From assembly GCA_900103495.1 (NCBI GenBank), contig FMWZ01000006.1, positions 1 through 64,000 on the forward strand: a stretch of DNA of 64,000 nucleotides, read 5' to 3'. Position 1 is the stretch's first letter, and each line of letters starts with the position of its first letter. Positions 17,596 through 26,457 of the stretch are shown here, piece by piece. The notes beneath the pieces are model-generated. The model was not told where the DNA came from. It saw only the letters and a program-made list of their open reading frames with translations, and made no database searches. A program made the position numbers and the translations under genes. Source of the DNA: Lachnospiraceae bacterium G11. Its GTDB lineage: Bacteria; Bacillota; Clostridia; Lachnospirales; Lachnospiraceae.

Positions 17596-19002
17596 ATGAG
17601 ATGTTATAATTGCGGAAGCATCCTCTCAGAGCAAAGCTTTTGTACTTCCTGCGGAGTGGATGTCACCCTATACAAGAAGATTATCATGGCCTCTAACCGT
17701 TTCTATAATGACGGACTTACCAAAGCAAACGTAAGAGATTTATCCGGGGCCATTGTTTCCTTAAGACAATCACTTAAATTTAATAAGAACAACATTGAGG
17801 CAAGAAACCTTTTGGGACTTGTCTATTTTGAGATGGGTGAAGTTTGTGCGGCTTTAAGCGAGTGGGTAATAAGCAAGAATATCCGCCCTGCCAAGAATGT
17901 TGCCAACACCTATATAGATATGGTTCAGAGCAATACATCAAAGCTTGACACCATTAACCAAAGCATCAAGAAGTATAACCAGGCTCTGGCTTACTGTCAG
18001 CAGGACTGCCTTGATTTGGCTGTGATTCAGCTCAAGAAGGTTCTTTCCATGACACCCAAGTTCATAAGAGCTCATCAGCTTCTTGCGCTTTTGTATATCA
18101 ACGACGAAGAGTGGGAGAAGGCAAAGAGAGAGTGCGACAAGTGTCTTGCCATCGATAAGGGCAACACCTTAAGCCTTCGTTACCTTAAAGAAATAGACAA
18201 GATGATGATGCCTGACGAGGGCGGTGCAAAGAATCAGACCAAGACTGAGGAAGTGCACAGATACCGTTCAGACAACGAAATCATCATTCAGCCTGCCAAT
18301 GTGAAGGAGCCCCGTTCAGGAATGGGCGCATCGGTTCTCTTATACATTGCTATCGGTATAGCTCTTGGTTCCCTTGCTACATTTTTCCTGATAAGACCCG
18401 GAATTATTTCTTCCGAGCAAAGCAAGTACCAGGAGGAAGTGAGAGGCTACGGAGAGCAGCTTGATGCCAAGACTGCCCAGATTACGGAGCTTACCTCACA
18501 GGTTGAGAACCTTAAGGAAGAGACTGAATCATTACACGGACAACTTGACGGATATGTAGGCGAAGGCGGAACCATCGAGTCCATCGACAAGCTTTTGACT
18601 GCAGCCACAGCATATATTGCAAATCCCAATGACATCGAGACAATTTCTCCTCTGGTTCAGGAGATTGCGAATGAGGTTGATATCGAGGCTACATCAGATG
18701 CATTTAAGGAGCTCTATTCAACCGTGCTTAAGACAGTAGGTCCCGGAATCGCAGCCCAGTTCTATGAAACCGGCTATCAGTATTTTGGAAATGACCAGTT
18801 TGAGCAGGCTATCGATGAATTAGAACAGGCAGTTTTTTACGATGAAGAGAACCTGGATGCCTTATTCCTTCTGGGAAATGCTTACAGAAGAGCGAAGAAT
18901 GACGAGAAGGCGGCTGAGACATATCAGGCTGTCATCGATAAGTTCCCCGGCACTGAGAGGGCCAAGAGAGCTGAGGAATATCTGGGGGAGATTAACGGCT
19001 AA
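17596..19002 (+). CDS. Membrane-anchored zinc-ribbon and TPR protein
   Basis: 468 residues. The N terminus is a double zinc knuckle, MRCYNCGSILSEQSFCTSCG. TPR-like helices cover about residues 30-210 (LSGAIVSLRQSLKFNKNNIEARNLL and similar). One membrane helix, LLYIAIGIALGSLATFFLI, lies near residues 248-266, followed by an extracellular coiled coil (QLDAKTAQITELTSQVENL) and two more TPRs near the C terminus. The zinc and first TPR part faces the cytoplasm and the second outside. It probably organises an envelope complex; the GH25 lysozyme gene follows by 22 bases. Confidence 0.8.
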   Translation: MRCYNCGSILSEQSFCTSCGVDVTLYKKIIMASNRFYNDGLTKANVRDLSGAIVSLRQSLKFNKNNIEARNLLGLVYFEMGEVCAALSEWVISKNIRPAKNVANTYIDMVQSNTSKLDTINQSIKKYNQALAYCQQDCLDLAVIQLKKVLSMTPKFIRAHQLLALLYINDEEWEKAKRECDKCLAIDKGNTLSLRYLKEIDKMMMPDEGGAKNQTKTEEVHRYRSDNEIIIQPANVKEPRSGMGASVLLYIAIGIALGSLATFFLIRPGIISSEQSKYQEEVRGYGEQLDAKTAQITELTSQVENLKEETESLHGQLDGYVGEGGTIESIDKLLTAATAYIANPNDIETISPLVQEIANEVDIEATSDAFKELYSTVLKTVGPGIAAQFYETGYQYFGNDQFEQAIDELEQAVFYDEENLDALFLLGNAYRRAKNDEKAAETYQAVIDKFPGTERAKRAEEYLGEING

Positions 19003-19024
19003 TATCCCTTATTCGGAGGGTTAA

Positions 19025-20074
19025 ATGAAGAAAAACTGGGTAAAAGCACTGATCATAATCTTAGTGACCGTAGGGCTTATGGGAGTAAGCCTTCTTGGTG
19101 TTTACTATGTTATGGACGAGAAGCAGAAGGAACTTGAGAAGCAGGTCCTTGATCTCGAGCAGGAGCTTAACACAAGATATACAGAGACAGAGCTTAACTT
19201 TAAGATTAATCAGAGCGTTGAGGAAGCAGAGGAGGACACCAGGCAGACCATGCTTAAGGATGTCAAGGAAATGCTTCTTGAAACCAACAGCTCAATTAAG
19301 GTTATAAGACATTATTATCCTGAGGATCTGGTGGTTGTAAGCGGAGGAAAATTCCATTTTCTCCCCATCAGAGACGACCTAAAGAAGCATAATTATGACG
19401 AATCCAAACTTGAATTTTCAGAGGACGGAGAAGTCACATACAACGACGGCACCGTTTCATCCATAAAGGGTGTGGACGTTTCCCAGTACCAGGGAAATAT
19501 TGACTGGGATAAGGTCAAGGCTGACGGCGTTGAGTTTGCTTTCATCCGTACAGGTTACAGAGGATATAAGACAGGTAAATTTGCGGGGGATGATTTGGCC
19601 CTCGATAACATTCAAGGGGCGTATAAAGCAGGAGTAGGAGTAGGACTGTATTTCTTTTCTCAGGCCATCAATGAGAAAGAGGCCGTTGAGGAAGCCGAGT
19701 GGGTAATTGATCTTGTCAAGGACTATAGCGATATGATTACATATCCTATTGTTTTTGATTTGGAGAAGATGTCACCCGACAGTGCAAGAATGAACGCTCT
19801 CAGCGCTGAGGAGAGAACCAGGTGTGCCATTGCTTTCCTTGACAGGATAGCAGCCGAAGGCTACACACCCATGCTGTATGGAAATTTGGAGATGTTTGCG
19901 GTTTTGGCAGAGTTTGATAAGCTGGAAGCCTATGACAAGTGGTTTGCTTATTATGATGACTGCATTTATTTCCCTTATGATTTCCAGATATGGCAATACT
20001 CTGATTCAGGGTCTGTTGACGGTATACCCGGCAATGTAGACTTGGATATATGTTTTACAACTAAATACGAGTAG
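19025..20074 (+). CDS. Membrane-anchored GH25 lysozyme (N-acetylmuramidase)
   Basis: 349 residues. A membrane helix at residues 7-26 is followed by a coiled coil (EKQKELEKQVLDLEQELNTR) to about 90, placing the catalytic domain outside the cell. GH25 starts with GVDVSQYQGNIDWDKVK, whose Asp is conserved, and continues with FAFIRTGYRG, YFFSQAINEKEAVEEAEW, and VFDLE carrying the catalytic Glu; it ends with FQIWQYSDSG and VDLDICF. It hydrolyses the MurNAc-GlcNAc bond of peptidoglycan, likely for wall remodelling. It is downstream of the TPR protein and may work with it. Confidence 0.92.
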   Translation: MKKNWVKALIIILVTVGLMGVSLLGVYYVMDEKQKELEKQVLDLEQELNTRYTETELNFKINQSVEEAEEDTRQTMLKDVKEMLLETNSSIKVIRHYYPEDLVVVSGGKFHFLPIRDDLKKHNYDESKLEFSEDGEVTYNDGTVSSIKGVDVSQYQGNIDWDKVKADGVEFAFIRTGYRGYKTGKFAGDDLALDNIQGAYKAGVGVGLYFFSQAINEKEAVEEAEWVIDLVKDYSDMITYPIVFDLEKMSPDSARMNALSAEERTRCAIAFLDRIAAEGYTPMLYGNLEMFAVLAEFDKLEAYDKWFAYYDDCIYFPYDFQIWQYSDSGSVDGIPGNVDLDICFTTKYE

Positions 20075-20122
20075 CGAAATCTACAGACTCGCCGAGACGG
20101 GTCAAAAGGAGGGTTATCAACA

Positions 20123-21598
20123 ATGAATCAATCAACTACGGGGTTAGGTGTGGTCAATAAGGCTGCAAACATAATGTATACAGTCATTGCCACAGCCCTT
20201 TCTCTGGCAAACATCTATGTGCTTATCGCAGGTAATCAGACTTCGGCTATTACAATAGCGCTGACGGTGTATCTTATTATTCTCGCAGTTGTTCTTTGGG
20301 TCCTTTACAAGGGCAATCCCGATACGGAACTTATAAAACATTTCCTTGCAGTAGGCTTTGGCCTTTACTACACGGTGAACTGCTTTATCGCAAACCAGAG
20401 ACTCGTGTTTGTATATGCTATTCCGTTGCTGCTTCTTCTAAGCATGTATAACGATGTGAGATTCTCCACCCTGGTATCTGTTATCTGTTCATTAGTGGCA
20501 GTTGTTCACAGCGTGTGGTATTCATACTCAACCGGCTGGGCAGCAGGAGAAGTTGACGCCATGATGATAGAAGCTGTAATTATGGTTATCTTTGCAGCAT
20601 TCTCCATTGTATGCAGCAAAATTTCGACGAGAATCAATAACGAGAAAATAGATGTTATTAACGAGGCCGGTGAGAAGACAAACCAGATGCTTACTGATAT
20701 CATGGACATCTCCGGCAAGATGATTGACCAGGTTAACGAGATTTCCGGAAAGATGGAGAGACTTGTTACTTCAAGCCAGGAAACACTTGAAGCAATGACT
20801 GAGGTTCAGACAGGAACCACAGATACAGCAGACAGCATCCAGAATCAGCTCTATAAGACAGAGGAGATTCAGGCTCAGATAGATAAGGTTACAGGTGCCG
20901 CAGGAAACATCGGTGACAACGTGGTGGTTACTGTTGATGCCTGCCATGAAGGCCGAGACAATATGAAACTCCTTATGGAGCAGACAGTGGTTTCCGAGAA
21001 GGCCGGAAACGACGTTATGAGTGAGGTTGAGGAACTTAAAGGAATCACTGCAAAGATGGAGAGCATTGTTGAGCTCATCAACAACGTTGCTTCACAGACC
21101 AGCCTTCTTGCCCTTAACGCTTCCATCGAGGCAGCAAGAGCAGGAGATGCAGGAAGAGGCTTTGCGGTTGTAGCTTCAGAGATTTCAAATCTTGCTTCCC
21201 AGACTCAGACAGCTACAGGAAATATTTCCTCCCTTATCGAGAGCATTTCAGGTAAGATGAACGAGGTTGTAGATGCAATCAATACTCTGGTTGAGAGCAA
21301 CAAGAACCAGAATACGGCAGCAACCACAACTGAGGAAAGCTTCCAGAAGATTATAGAGAGTATCAGAGAAATCAGAACCAACTCCAATGCCCTTACAGAG
21401 ATTGTTTCAACTCTTGCGGCTGCAAACGGAGAGATTGTGGAGGGTATTCAGACCATCTCCGCAATTACTGAGGAGGTTTCTGCTCACTCCACCACAACCT
21501 GTGATTCCACAAGGAATAATCAGAGTGTTGTACAGGATACTTTGGGTGTGGTTGAGGAAATGCTTGCCAACGCAGAGAAACTTAAAGCAATCCAATAA
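20123..21598 (+). CDS. Methyl-accepting chemotaxis protein
   Basis: 491 residues. The first 165 residues hold about six membrane helices (MYTVIATALSLANIYVLIAG to AVIMVIFAAFSIVCSK) without a large outer ligand domain, so the input is sensed in or near the membrane. The rest is a long signalling coiled coil with the hairpin tip ASQTSLLALNASIEAARAGD and GRGFAVVASEISNLA near residues 330-360. There is no HAMP. It should pass its signal to CheA/CheW for motility or another Che-type output. It ends in a clear terminator. Confidence 0.93.
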   Translation: MNQSTTGLGVVNKAANIMYTVIATALSLANIYVLIAGNQTSAITIALTVYLIILAVVLWVLYKGNPDTELIKHFLAVGFGLYYTVNCFIANQRLVFVYAIPLLLLLSMYNDVRFSTLVSVICSLVAVVHSVWYSYSTGWAAGEVDAMMIEAVIMVIFAAFSIVCSKISTRINNEKIDVINEAGEKTNQMLTDIMDISGKMIDQVNEISGKMERLVTSSQETLEAMTEVQTGTTDTADSIQNQLYKTEEIQAQIDKVTGAAGNIGDNVVVTVDACHEGRDNMKLLMEQTVVSEKAGNDVMSEVEELKGITAKMESIVELINNVASQTSLLALNASIEAARAGDAGRGFAVVASEISNLASQTQTATGNISSLIESISGKMNEVVDAINTLVESNKNQNTAATTTEESFQKIIESIREIRTNSNALTEIVSTLAAANGEIVEGIQTISAITEEVSAHSTTTCDSTRNNQSVVQDTLGVVEEMLANAEKLKAIQ

Positions 21599-21661
21599 CC
21601 CCATAAGTACAGCTTATGGAGAATATAAGGAATATGTATATCCTGTAATATTGAAACGCAA

Positions 21662-21700
21662 ACGCCTGCCAAGTTATAATGATTTGGCAGGCGTATTTTA
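21662..21700 (+). terminator. Terminator of the chemotaxis receptor gene
   Basis: ACGCCTGCCAA (21662-21672) pairs with TTGGCAGGCGT (21684-21694), 11 bp without mismatch, then ATTTTA. Confidence 0.85.
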
Positions 21701-21749
21701 TGCGAAGCTGTATATCAGAAACAAGCATTTTACTTATAGGAGTGTAGAG

Positions 21750-22943
21750 ATGGAAAGAAGAGTAGGAACAGTATCCCGCGGTATTCGTTGTCCCATTATC
21801 AGAGAGGGTGACGATTTGGTCAAAATGACTGTAGAGAATGTCCTTGAAGCTGCAAAGAGCGAAGGCTTCGAGATTCGAGACAGAGATGTCATTGCACTTA
21901 CTGAAAGCATTGTTGCCCGTTCACAGGGTAATTACGCTTCAGTTGATGATATCGCCGCAGACGTTAAGGCTAAACTCGGTGGTGAGACAGTTGGCGTTAT
22001 TTTCCCGATTCTGTCCAGAAACCGTTTTGCCATCAACTTAAGAGGTATCGCTAAAGGCTGTAAGAAAATTGTCCTTATGTTAAGCTATCCTTCAGATGAA
22101 GTAGGTAATGCCCTCATTACTTACGATCAGCTTGATGAAGCAGGAATCAATCCCTACTCTGACGTCCTCACCCTTGAACAGTACAGAAAGTACTTCGGAG
22201 AGAACAAGCACGAGTTCACAGGTGTTGACTACGTTGCTTATTATTCAGACATCATTAAGGAAGCAGGTGCTGAGGTTGAGGTGATTTTTGCCAACCAGGC
22301 CAAGACAATTCTTAATTATACAGACTGCGTAATTAACTGTGATATCCACACCAGAGTACGTACCAAACGTATTCTTAAAGAGGCCGGAGCAAAGAAGGTA
22401 TTCGGTCTTGACGATATTATGACATCCTCTGTTAACGGCAGCGGATACAATGAAAAGTACGGACTTCTTGGTTCCAACAAGTCCACAGAAGATAAGGTTA
22501 AACTTTTCCCCAAGGAGTGTAAGGACCTTGTTCTTGCAATCCAGAAGGAGATTCTTGATAAGACAGGCAAGCACGTTGAGGTTATGGTTTACGGCGACGG
22601 CGCCTTTAAAGATCCCCAGGGTAAGATCTGGGAGCTTGCAGACCCCGTTGTTTCCCCTGCATTTACAGACGGCCTCATCGGTACTCCCAACGAGCTTAAG
22701 CTTAAGTACCTTGCAGATAATGATTTCGCAAATCTTTCAGGCCAGGCACTTAAGGAAGCTATTGAGAAGTCCATTAAGACCAAGGATGCAAACCTTAAAG
22801 GAAACATGGCTTCCCAGGGAACAACACCCCGTCAGCTTACCGATTTGATCGGTTCCTTATGTGACCTTACATCAGGTTCCGGAGACAAGGGTACACCCGT
22901 GATTTTGATTCAGGGTTACTTTGATAACTACACAGCAGAATAA
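21750..22943 (+). CDS. CofE-like F420-0:L-glutamate ligase domain protein
   Basis: 397 residues from the ATG at 21750, after AGGAG; the open frame continues upstream through the terminator and overlaps the receptor gene, so that extension is rejected. The sequence has the CofE pattern: GIRCPIIREGDDLVKMTVENV, RDRDVIALTESIVARSQGN, VGVIFPILSRNRFAINLRGI, and a nucleotide-handling DGAFKDPQGKIWELADPVV. CofE adds gamma-glutamate to coenzyme F420 in methanogens and actinobacteria. Lachnospiraceae are not known to make F420, so this copy probably acts on a different acceptor. It stands alone between two terminators. Confidence 0.8.
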   Translation: MERRVGTVSRGIRCPIIREGDDLVKMTVENVLEAAKSEGFEIRDRDVIALTESIVARSQGNYASVDDIAADVKAKLGGETVGVIFPILSRNRFAINLRGIAKGCKKIVLMLSYPSDEVGNALITYDQLDEAGINPYSDVLTLEQYRKYFGENKHEFTGVDYVAYYSDIIKEAGAEVEVIFANQAKTILNYTDCVINCDIHTRVRTKRILKEAGAKKVFGLDDIMTSSVNGSGYNEKYGLLGSNKSTEDKVKLFPKECKDLVLAIQKEILDKTGKHVEVMVYGDGAFKDPQGKIWELADPVVSPAFTDGLIGTPNELKLKYLADNDFANLSGQALKEAIEKSIKTKDANLKGNMASQGTTPRQLTDLIGSLCDLTSGSGDKGTPVILIQGYFDNYTAE

Positions 22944-22950
22944 GATAAAA

Positions 22951-22979
22951 GGGTCCGGTTTATCGGACCCTTATTCTTT
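22951..22979 (+). terminator. Terminator of the CofE-like gene
   Basis: GGGTCCG (22951-22957) pairs with CGGACCC (22964-22970), then TTATTCTTT. Confidence 0.85.
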
Positions 22980-23036
22980 GCAAAAATAAGCACGAAAGAT
23001 TTAAAAAGTCAGACTTCCATTTGGTGCGAAGTAGTG

Positions 23037-23042
23037 TATAAT
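23037..23042 (+). promoter_or_regulatory. -10 box of the sbcD-like gene
   Basis: TATAAT 27 bases before the ATG; the -35 box is poor. The ribosome site CGGAGGA follows at about 23058-23064. Confidence 0.5.
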
Positions 23043-23068
23043 AAATAAAAAAGTTTTCGGAGGATAGC

Positions 23069-24178
23069 ATGAAAGTTATTCATTGTGCGGACCTGCACCT
23101 TGATTCACGCCTGACTTCCGTTCTCCCACAGGAGCTTGCTAAGCAGCGCAAACGAGAATTGTTGAAGGCCTTCCTAAATATGGTTGATTACGCACGTGAT
23201 AACGATGTCGAAGCCATTATTATCGCGGGCGACATGTTTGATTCCGACAGTATTCTTGTTTCTACCAGAACCGGCGTTACTAACGCCATTCTTACCAATC
23301 CCTCTATTGATTTCTATTACCTTCGCGGTAATCACGATATGGACAATGTTCTTTCCGATGAGGACGTTCCACCTGATAATCTCCATTTTTTTGATGATAC
23401 TTGGACCAAATACATATTGAATTACAAAGGCGAAGGAAATATCTGCTTATATGGCGCAGAACTTAATCAGAGTAATTCAAAGCATTTATGTCTGGAATTG
23501 CAGCCTGATTCCGCCGATTTTAACATTGTTACACTCCACGGACAGCTTACGGGCTCTGTGGTAAAGGATAAGGCTGAAAATATCAATATTAAGGAGCTTA
23601 AGGACAAGGGTATAGATTACGTAGCCCTTGGACATGTTCATGCCTATAAAGAGGAGAAAATAGACGCCAGATGCACCTACTGCTATCCCGGCTGTCTTGA
23701 GGGAAGAGGATTTGATGAGTGCGGTGAGCACGGATTCGTTCTTCTTGATATAGATGAGGTTTCAAGGACCTATACCCATGAGTTCATTCCCTTTGCCATG
23801 AGGATGCTCTATGAGGAAGAACTGGACGTGACAGGTGTGTCGGGAACCTTCGAAACCATGGAGAAAATCAGGGATTTCCTGGACAACATAGCAATAGAAT
23901 CCAAACACCTTGTCAGAATTGTTTTGACCGGAGAGGTCGATGTTAAATGCGAAATCGACACCGCCATGATAGAGGACAGTTTCGCTGACAGATTCTATAT
24001 TTTAAAGGTTAAAGACAGTACCAGAATCAGGCTTGATCTGGATTCCTTCAAAAAAGACATGTCCTTAAGGGGAGAATTCATAAGGACAGTGGAAGAGGAT
24101 GAATCCTTAAGTGATGAAGATAAAGCATCAATAATCAAAATCGGACTTCAGGGATTTGCCGGAGAGGATTTTGAATAG
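23069..24178 (+). CDS. SbcD/YhaO-like metallophosphoesterase (DNA repair exonuclease)
   Basis: 369 residues. Calcineurin-like phosphoesterase motifs appear in order: HCADLHLDSRL (residues 5-15), AIIIAGDMFDSDS, YLRGNHDMDN, VTLHGQL, and ALGHVHAYK near 190. This is the Mre11/SbcD fold. The rest is a capping domain. Together with the ATPase gene nine bases downstream it makes a pair like B. subtilis YhaO-YhaN or SbcCD, expected to process DNA ends or hairpins. Confidence 0.88.
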   Translation: MKVIHCADLHLDSRLTSVLPQELAKQRKRELLKAFLNMVDYARDNDVEAIIIAGDMFDSDSILVSTRTGVTNAILTNPSIDFYYLRGNHDMDNVLSDEDVPPDNLHFFDDTWTKYILNYKGEGNICLYGAELNQSNSKHLCLELQPDSADFNIVTLHGQLTGSVVKDKAENINIKELKDKGIDYVALGHVHAYKEEKIDARCTYCYPGCLEGRGFDECGEHGFVLLDIDEVSRTYTHEFIPFAMRMLYEEELDVTGVSGTFETMEKIRDFLDNIAIESKHLVRIVLTGEVDVKCEIDTAMIEDSFADRFYILKVKDSTRIRLDLDSFKKDMSLRGEFIRTVEEDESLSDEDKASIIKIGLQGFAGEDFE

Positions 24179-24187
24179 GTAAGGGAT

Positions 24188-26308
24188 ATGAGATTACTTA
24201 GTTGTCATATAGAAAACTTTGGAAAACTTCAAAACAGAACCTTTACCTTTGAGGAGGGCCTTAACAACATTCTCGAGGAGAACGGCTGGGGTAAGAGTAC
24301 CCTTACAGCCTTTATTCGTGTAATGTTTTACGGCTTTGAGGGAGAGAGAAAGCAGGGGCTTTCAAACGAGAGGAAAAGATATGCTCCCTGGCAGGGAGGC
24401 TCCTTTGGCGGAAGCGTCCGCTTTGAAAAGGACGGCAAAGCTTACAAGGTAAGCCGTGTCTTTGGAAACAAGGAGGAGGGGGATGAAGTTTCCCTTATAG
24501 ACGAGGCCACAGGTCTTGAAACCTCTGATTATGATGTGGCGAATCTTGGAGAGGAGCTCTTTGGAATAGACTCCGACTCCTTTATGAGAACAGCCTTCAT
24601 TTCCCAGAACGATTGTGTATATAACGAGACAACGGAGAACATAGACAGAAAGCTTGGAAGACTGGTTGAGCAGACAGACGACAATGCGGGATATGACAGT
24701 ATTGTCACAAGGCTTAAGAAGGCCATATCTGCGGCCAATTCCAGAGTTCAGAAGGACTCCTTGCATAATCTTAAAAGAAGAGCGACCGAGCTTGAAGAAG
24801 AGATTAAGCATAAGGCGGTAATAGACGGTTCCATCAATGAAGTAAGAAGACTTTCGGGAACCACCAAGGAAGAGATGGCAGATCTCGAGGAGAAAAGAGA
24901 AGGCCTTTTAGCCAGAAGAAGTATCTGTATCGCTGCCGACGAAAAGAGAATCAGAAGAGCCAGACTCCTTGAATTAAAGGAGGCTGTTCTCATGAGACAG
25001 AACAATCTCCTTAAGGCCGAAGCGAAGTTTAGCGGAAGAATACCTGAAAGAAGCGAAGTAGACGAGACCATGCAGGATGCCAGGAATCTGGCGGTCACCA
25101 GAGGTACTTTGGAGGCCTACTCCCTTACATATGAAGAGGAGGATGAACTTCAAAGGCTATATGATACCTACGGGGAATACTCCCACTTTGAATTTGAAAG
25201 GCTTTTGTTTGTAAGAGATCCTAAACCCTACAGCAAAATGGGAGTTTTTGGAATATACCTTGCCGTTTTCGGAGTCATTGCTCTTACGGCGGGAGTCGGA
25301 TTTTTTGTAAATAAGACTCAGCTTTTTGGTGCTCTTGCAGGGGTTTTGGGACTGCTTTGTATTGTGGCGGGCCTTATAATCGTAGCTGTAAAGAAGAGAA
25401 GAGAGAAGATATATCTTGAAGATACCGCAAGAATTCGCGCGGACTACGAAACCTTCAAGGTATTGGAAACCAAGAAGAAAAAGTTTGACGAGGCAGATGC
25501 CAAGGCGGCAAGGCTTAACGTCAACATTGAATCCTTCTTTGAATCCATAGGAATGAAGTGCCCTGAGGATGTATCGGATGCACTTGTGCATATAAAGGAG
25601 CTTTTGGGTGCCCTTGCTGTCTGCAAGGAAGAGTTAAGCTACGCCAAGGGTGAACTTAACACATACCTTGAAAAGTATCCCGATGATGAGGAAAATACTT
25701 TAGAACCCGGCTGCGAAACCGTGGCTGAACTTGATGACAAGATTAAGGCTGTGGAGTTGGATATCTCGGAAACCCACAAGAGACTTCTTGATTACTCCAG
25801 ACGTCTTGAAACTTTGAAGGGTCAGAGGGATGAGCTTGAGGAAAAGGAAGATGAGCTTTCCGAAATAAAGGACAGAGTCGAGAAGCTTTCAGAGAGAGTA
25901 AGACTTTACAATCTGACAAAGGATTACCTTACAAAGGCCAAGAACAGCTACACGGAAAGATATTTAGGCCCCATTAGAAACGGATTTAAGAAGTATTACA
26001 GCCGTCTTACGGAAACGGAAGGCGAGGAATATAACCTTGATGCCAACACCCACTTGTTTGTGGAAGCATCGGGTTTAAACAGAGACACGGGAAGCCTGAG
26101 TTTTGGATATCAGAATCTTGTGGGACTTTGCATGAGGCTTGCCCTCTTTGAGGCTATGTACGGACATGACGGCCCTTTCATTGTAATGGACGATCCCTTC
26201 GTGCATATGGATGAGGAGAAGATTAAAAAGGGAAGAGAGCTTCTTAAGCTTATTGCCGGGGATGTACAGGTTATATATCTCACCTGTCACGAGAGTCGAG
26301 CTATGTAA
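24188..26308 (+). CDS. SbcC/YhaN-like AAA ATPase with internal membrane hairpin
   Basis: 706 residues. Walker A region is ENGWGKSTLTAF at about residues 33-44, where the usual GxxGxGKS is relaxed. Signature motif LSFGYQNLVGLCMRLALFEAM and Walker B PFIVMDDPFVHMDEEKI are near the C terminus. Long coiled coils fill the middle. Two hydrophobic helices, IYLAVFGVIALTAGVGFFV and LFGALAGVLGLLCIVAGLII, form a hairpin at about residues 355-403, so the arm tip should sit in the membrane, as in B. subtilis YhaN-type proteins and unlike classical SbcC. It is the partner of the upstream nuclease. Confidence 0.85.
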   Translation: MRLLSCHIENFGKLQNRTFTFEEGLNNILEENGWGKSTLTAFIRVMFYGFEGERKQGLSNERKRYAPWQGGSFGGSVRFEKDGKAYKVSRVFGNKEEGDEVSLIDEATGLETSDYDVANLGEELFGIDSDSFMRTAFISQNDCVYNETTENIDRKLGRLVEQTDDNAGYDSIVTRLKKAISAANSRVQKDSLHNLKRRATELEEEIKHKAVIDGSINEVRRLSGTTKEEMADLEEKREGLLARRSICIAADEKRIRRARLLELKEAVLMRQNNLLKAEAKFSGRIPERSEVDETMQDARNLAVTRGTLEAYSLTYEEEDELQRLYDTYGEYSHFEFERLLFVRDPKPYSKMGVFGIYLAVFGVIALTAGVGFFVNKTQLFGALAGVLGLLCIVAGLIIVAVKKRREKIYLEDTARIRADYETFKVLETKKKKFDEADAKAARLNVNIESFFESIGMKCPEDVSDALVHIKELLGALAVCKEELSYAKGELNTYLEKYPDDEENTLEPGCETVAELDDKIKAVELDISETHKRLLDYSRRLETLKGQRDELEEKEDELSEIKDRVEKLSERVRLYNLTKDYLTKAKNSYTERYLGPIRNGFKKYYSRLTETEGEEYNLDANTHLFVEASGLNRDTGSLSFGYQNLVGLCMRLALFEAMYGHDGPFIVMDDPFVHMDEEKIKKGRELLKLIAGDVQVIYLTCHESRAM

Positions 26309-26389
26309 TAATATTCACCCGCGCCCTGCATATTTTAAAAGTATACACATATTTATTCAAAAATCCTCGCGTTTTTGTATATTTTCACA

Positions 26390-26418
26390 TTGACTAAATA
26401 GGGAGAGAAATATACAAT
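26390..26418 (+). promoter_or_regulatory. Putative carB promoter
   Basis: TTGACT at 26390-26395 and TACAAT at 26413-26418 with a 17-bp spacer, about 40 bases before the carB ATG. No PyrR-type attenuator was seen. Confidence 0.5.
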
Positions 26419-26457
26419 CTCTATTAGATATAAACAAACCGCAAAAGGAGTATAAAA

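Noticed and set aside
21387-21749. N-terminal extension of the CofE-like protein
   Set aside because: It overlaps the chemotaxis receptor gene in another frame and crosses its terminator; the ATG at 21750 has a ribosome site and matches family starts.
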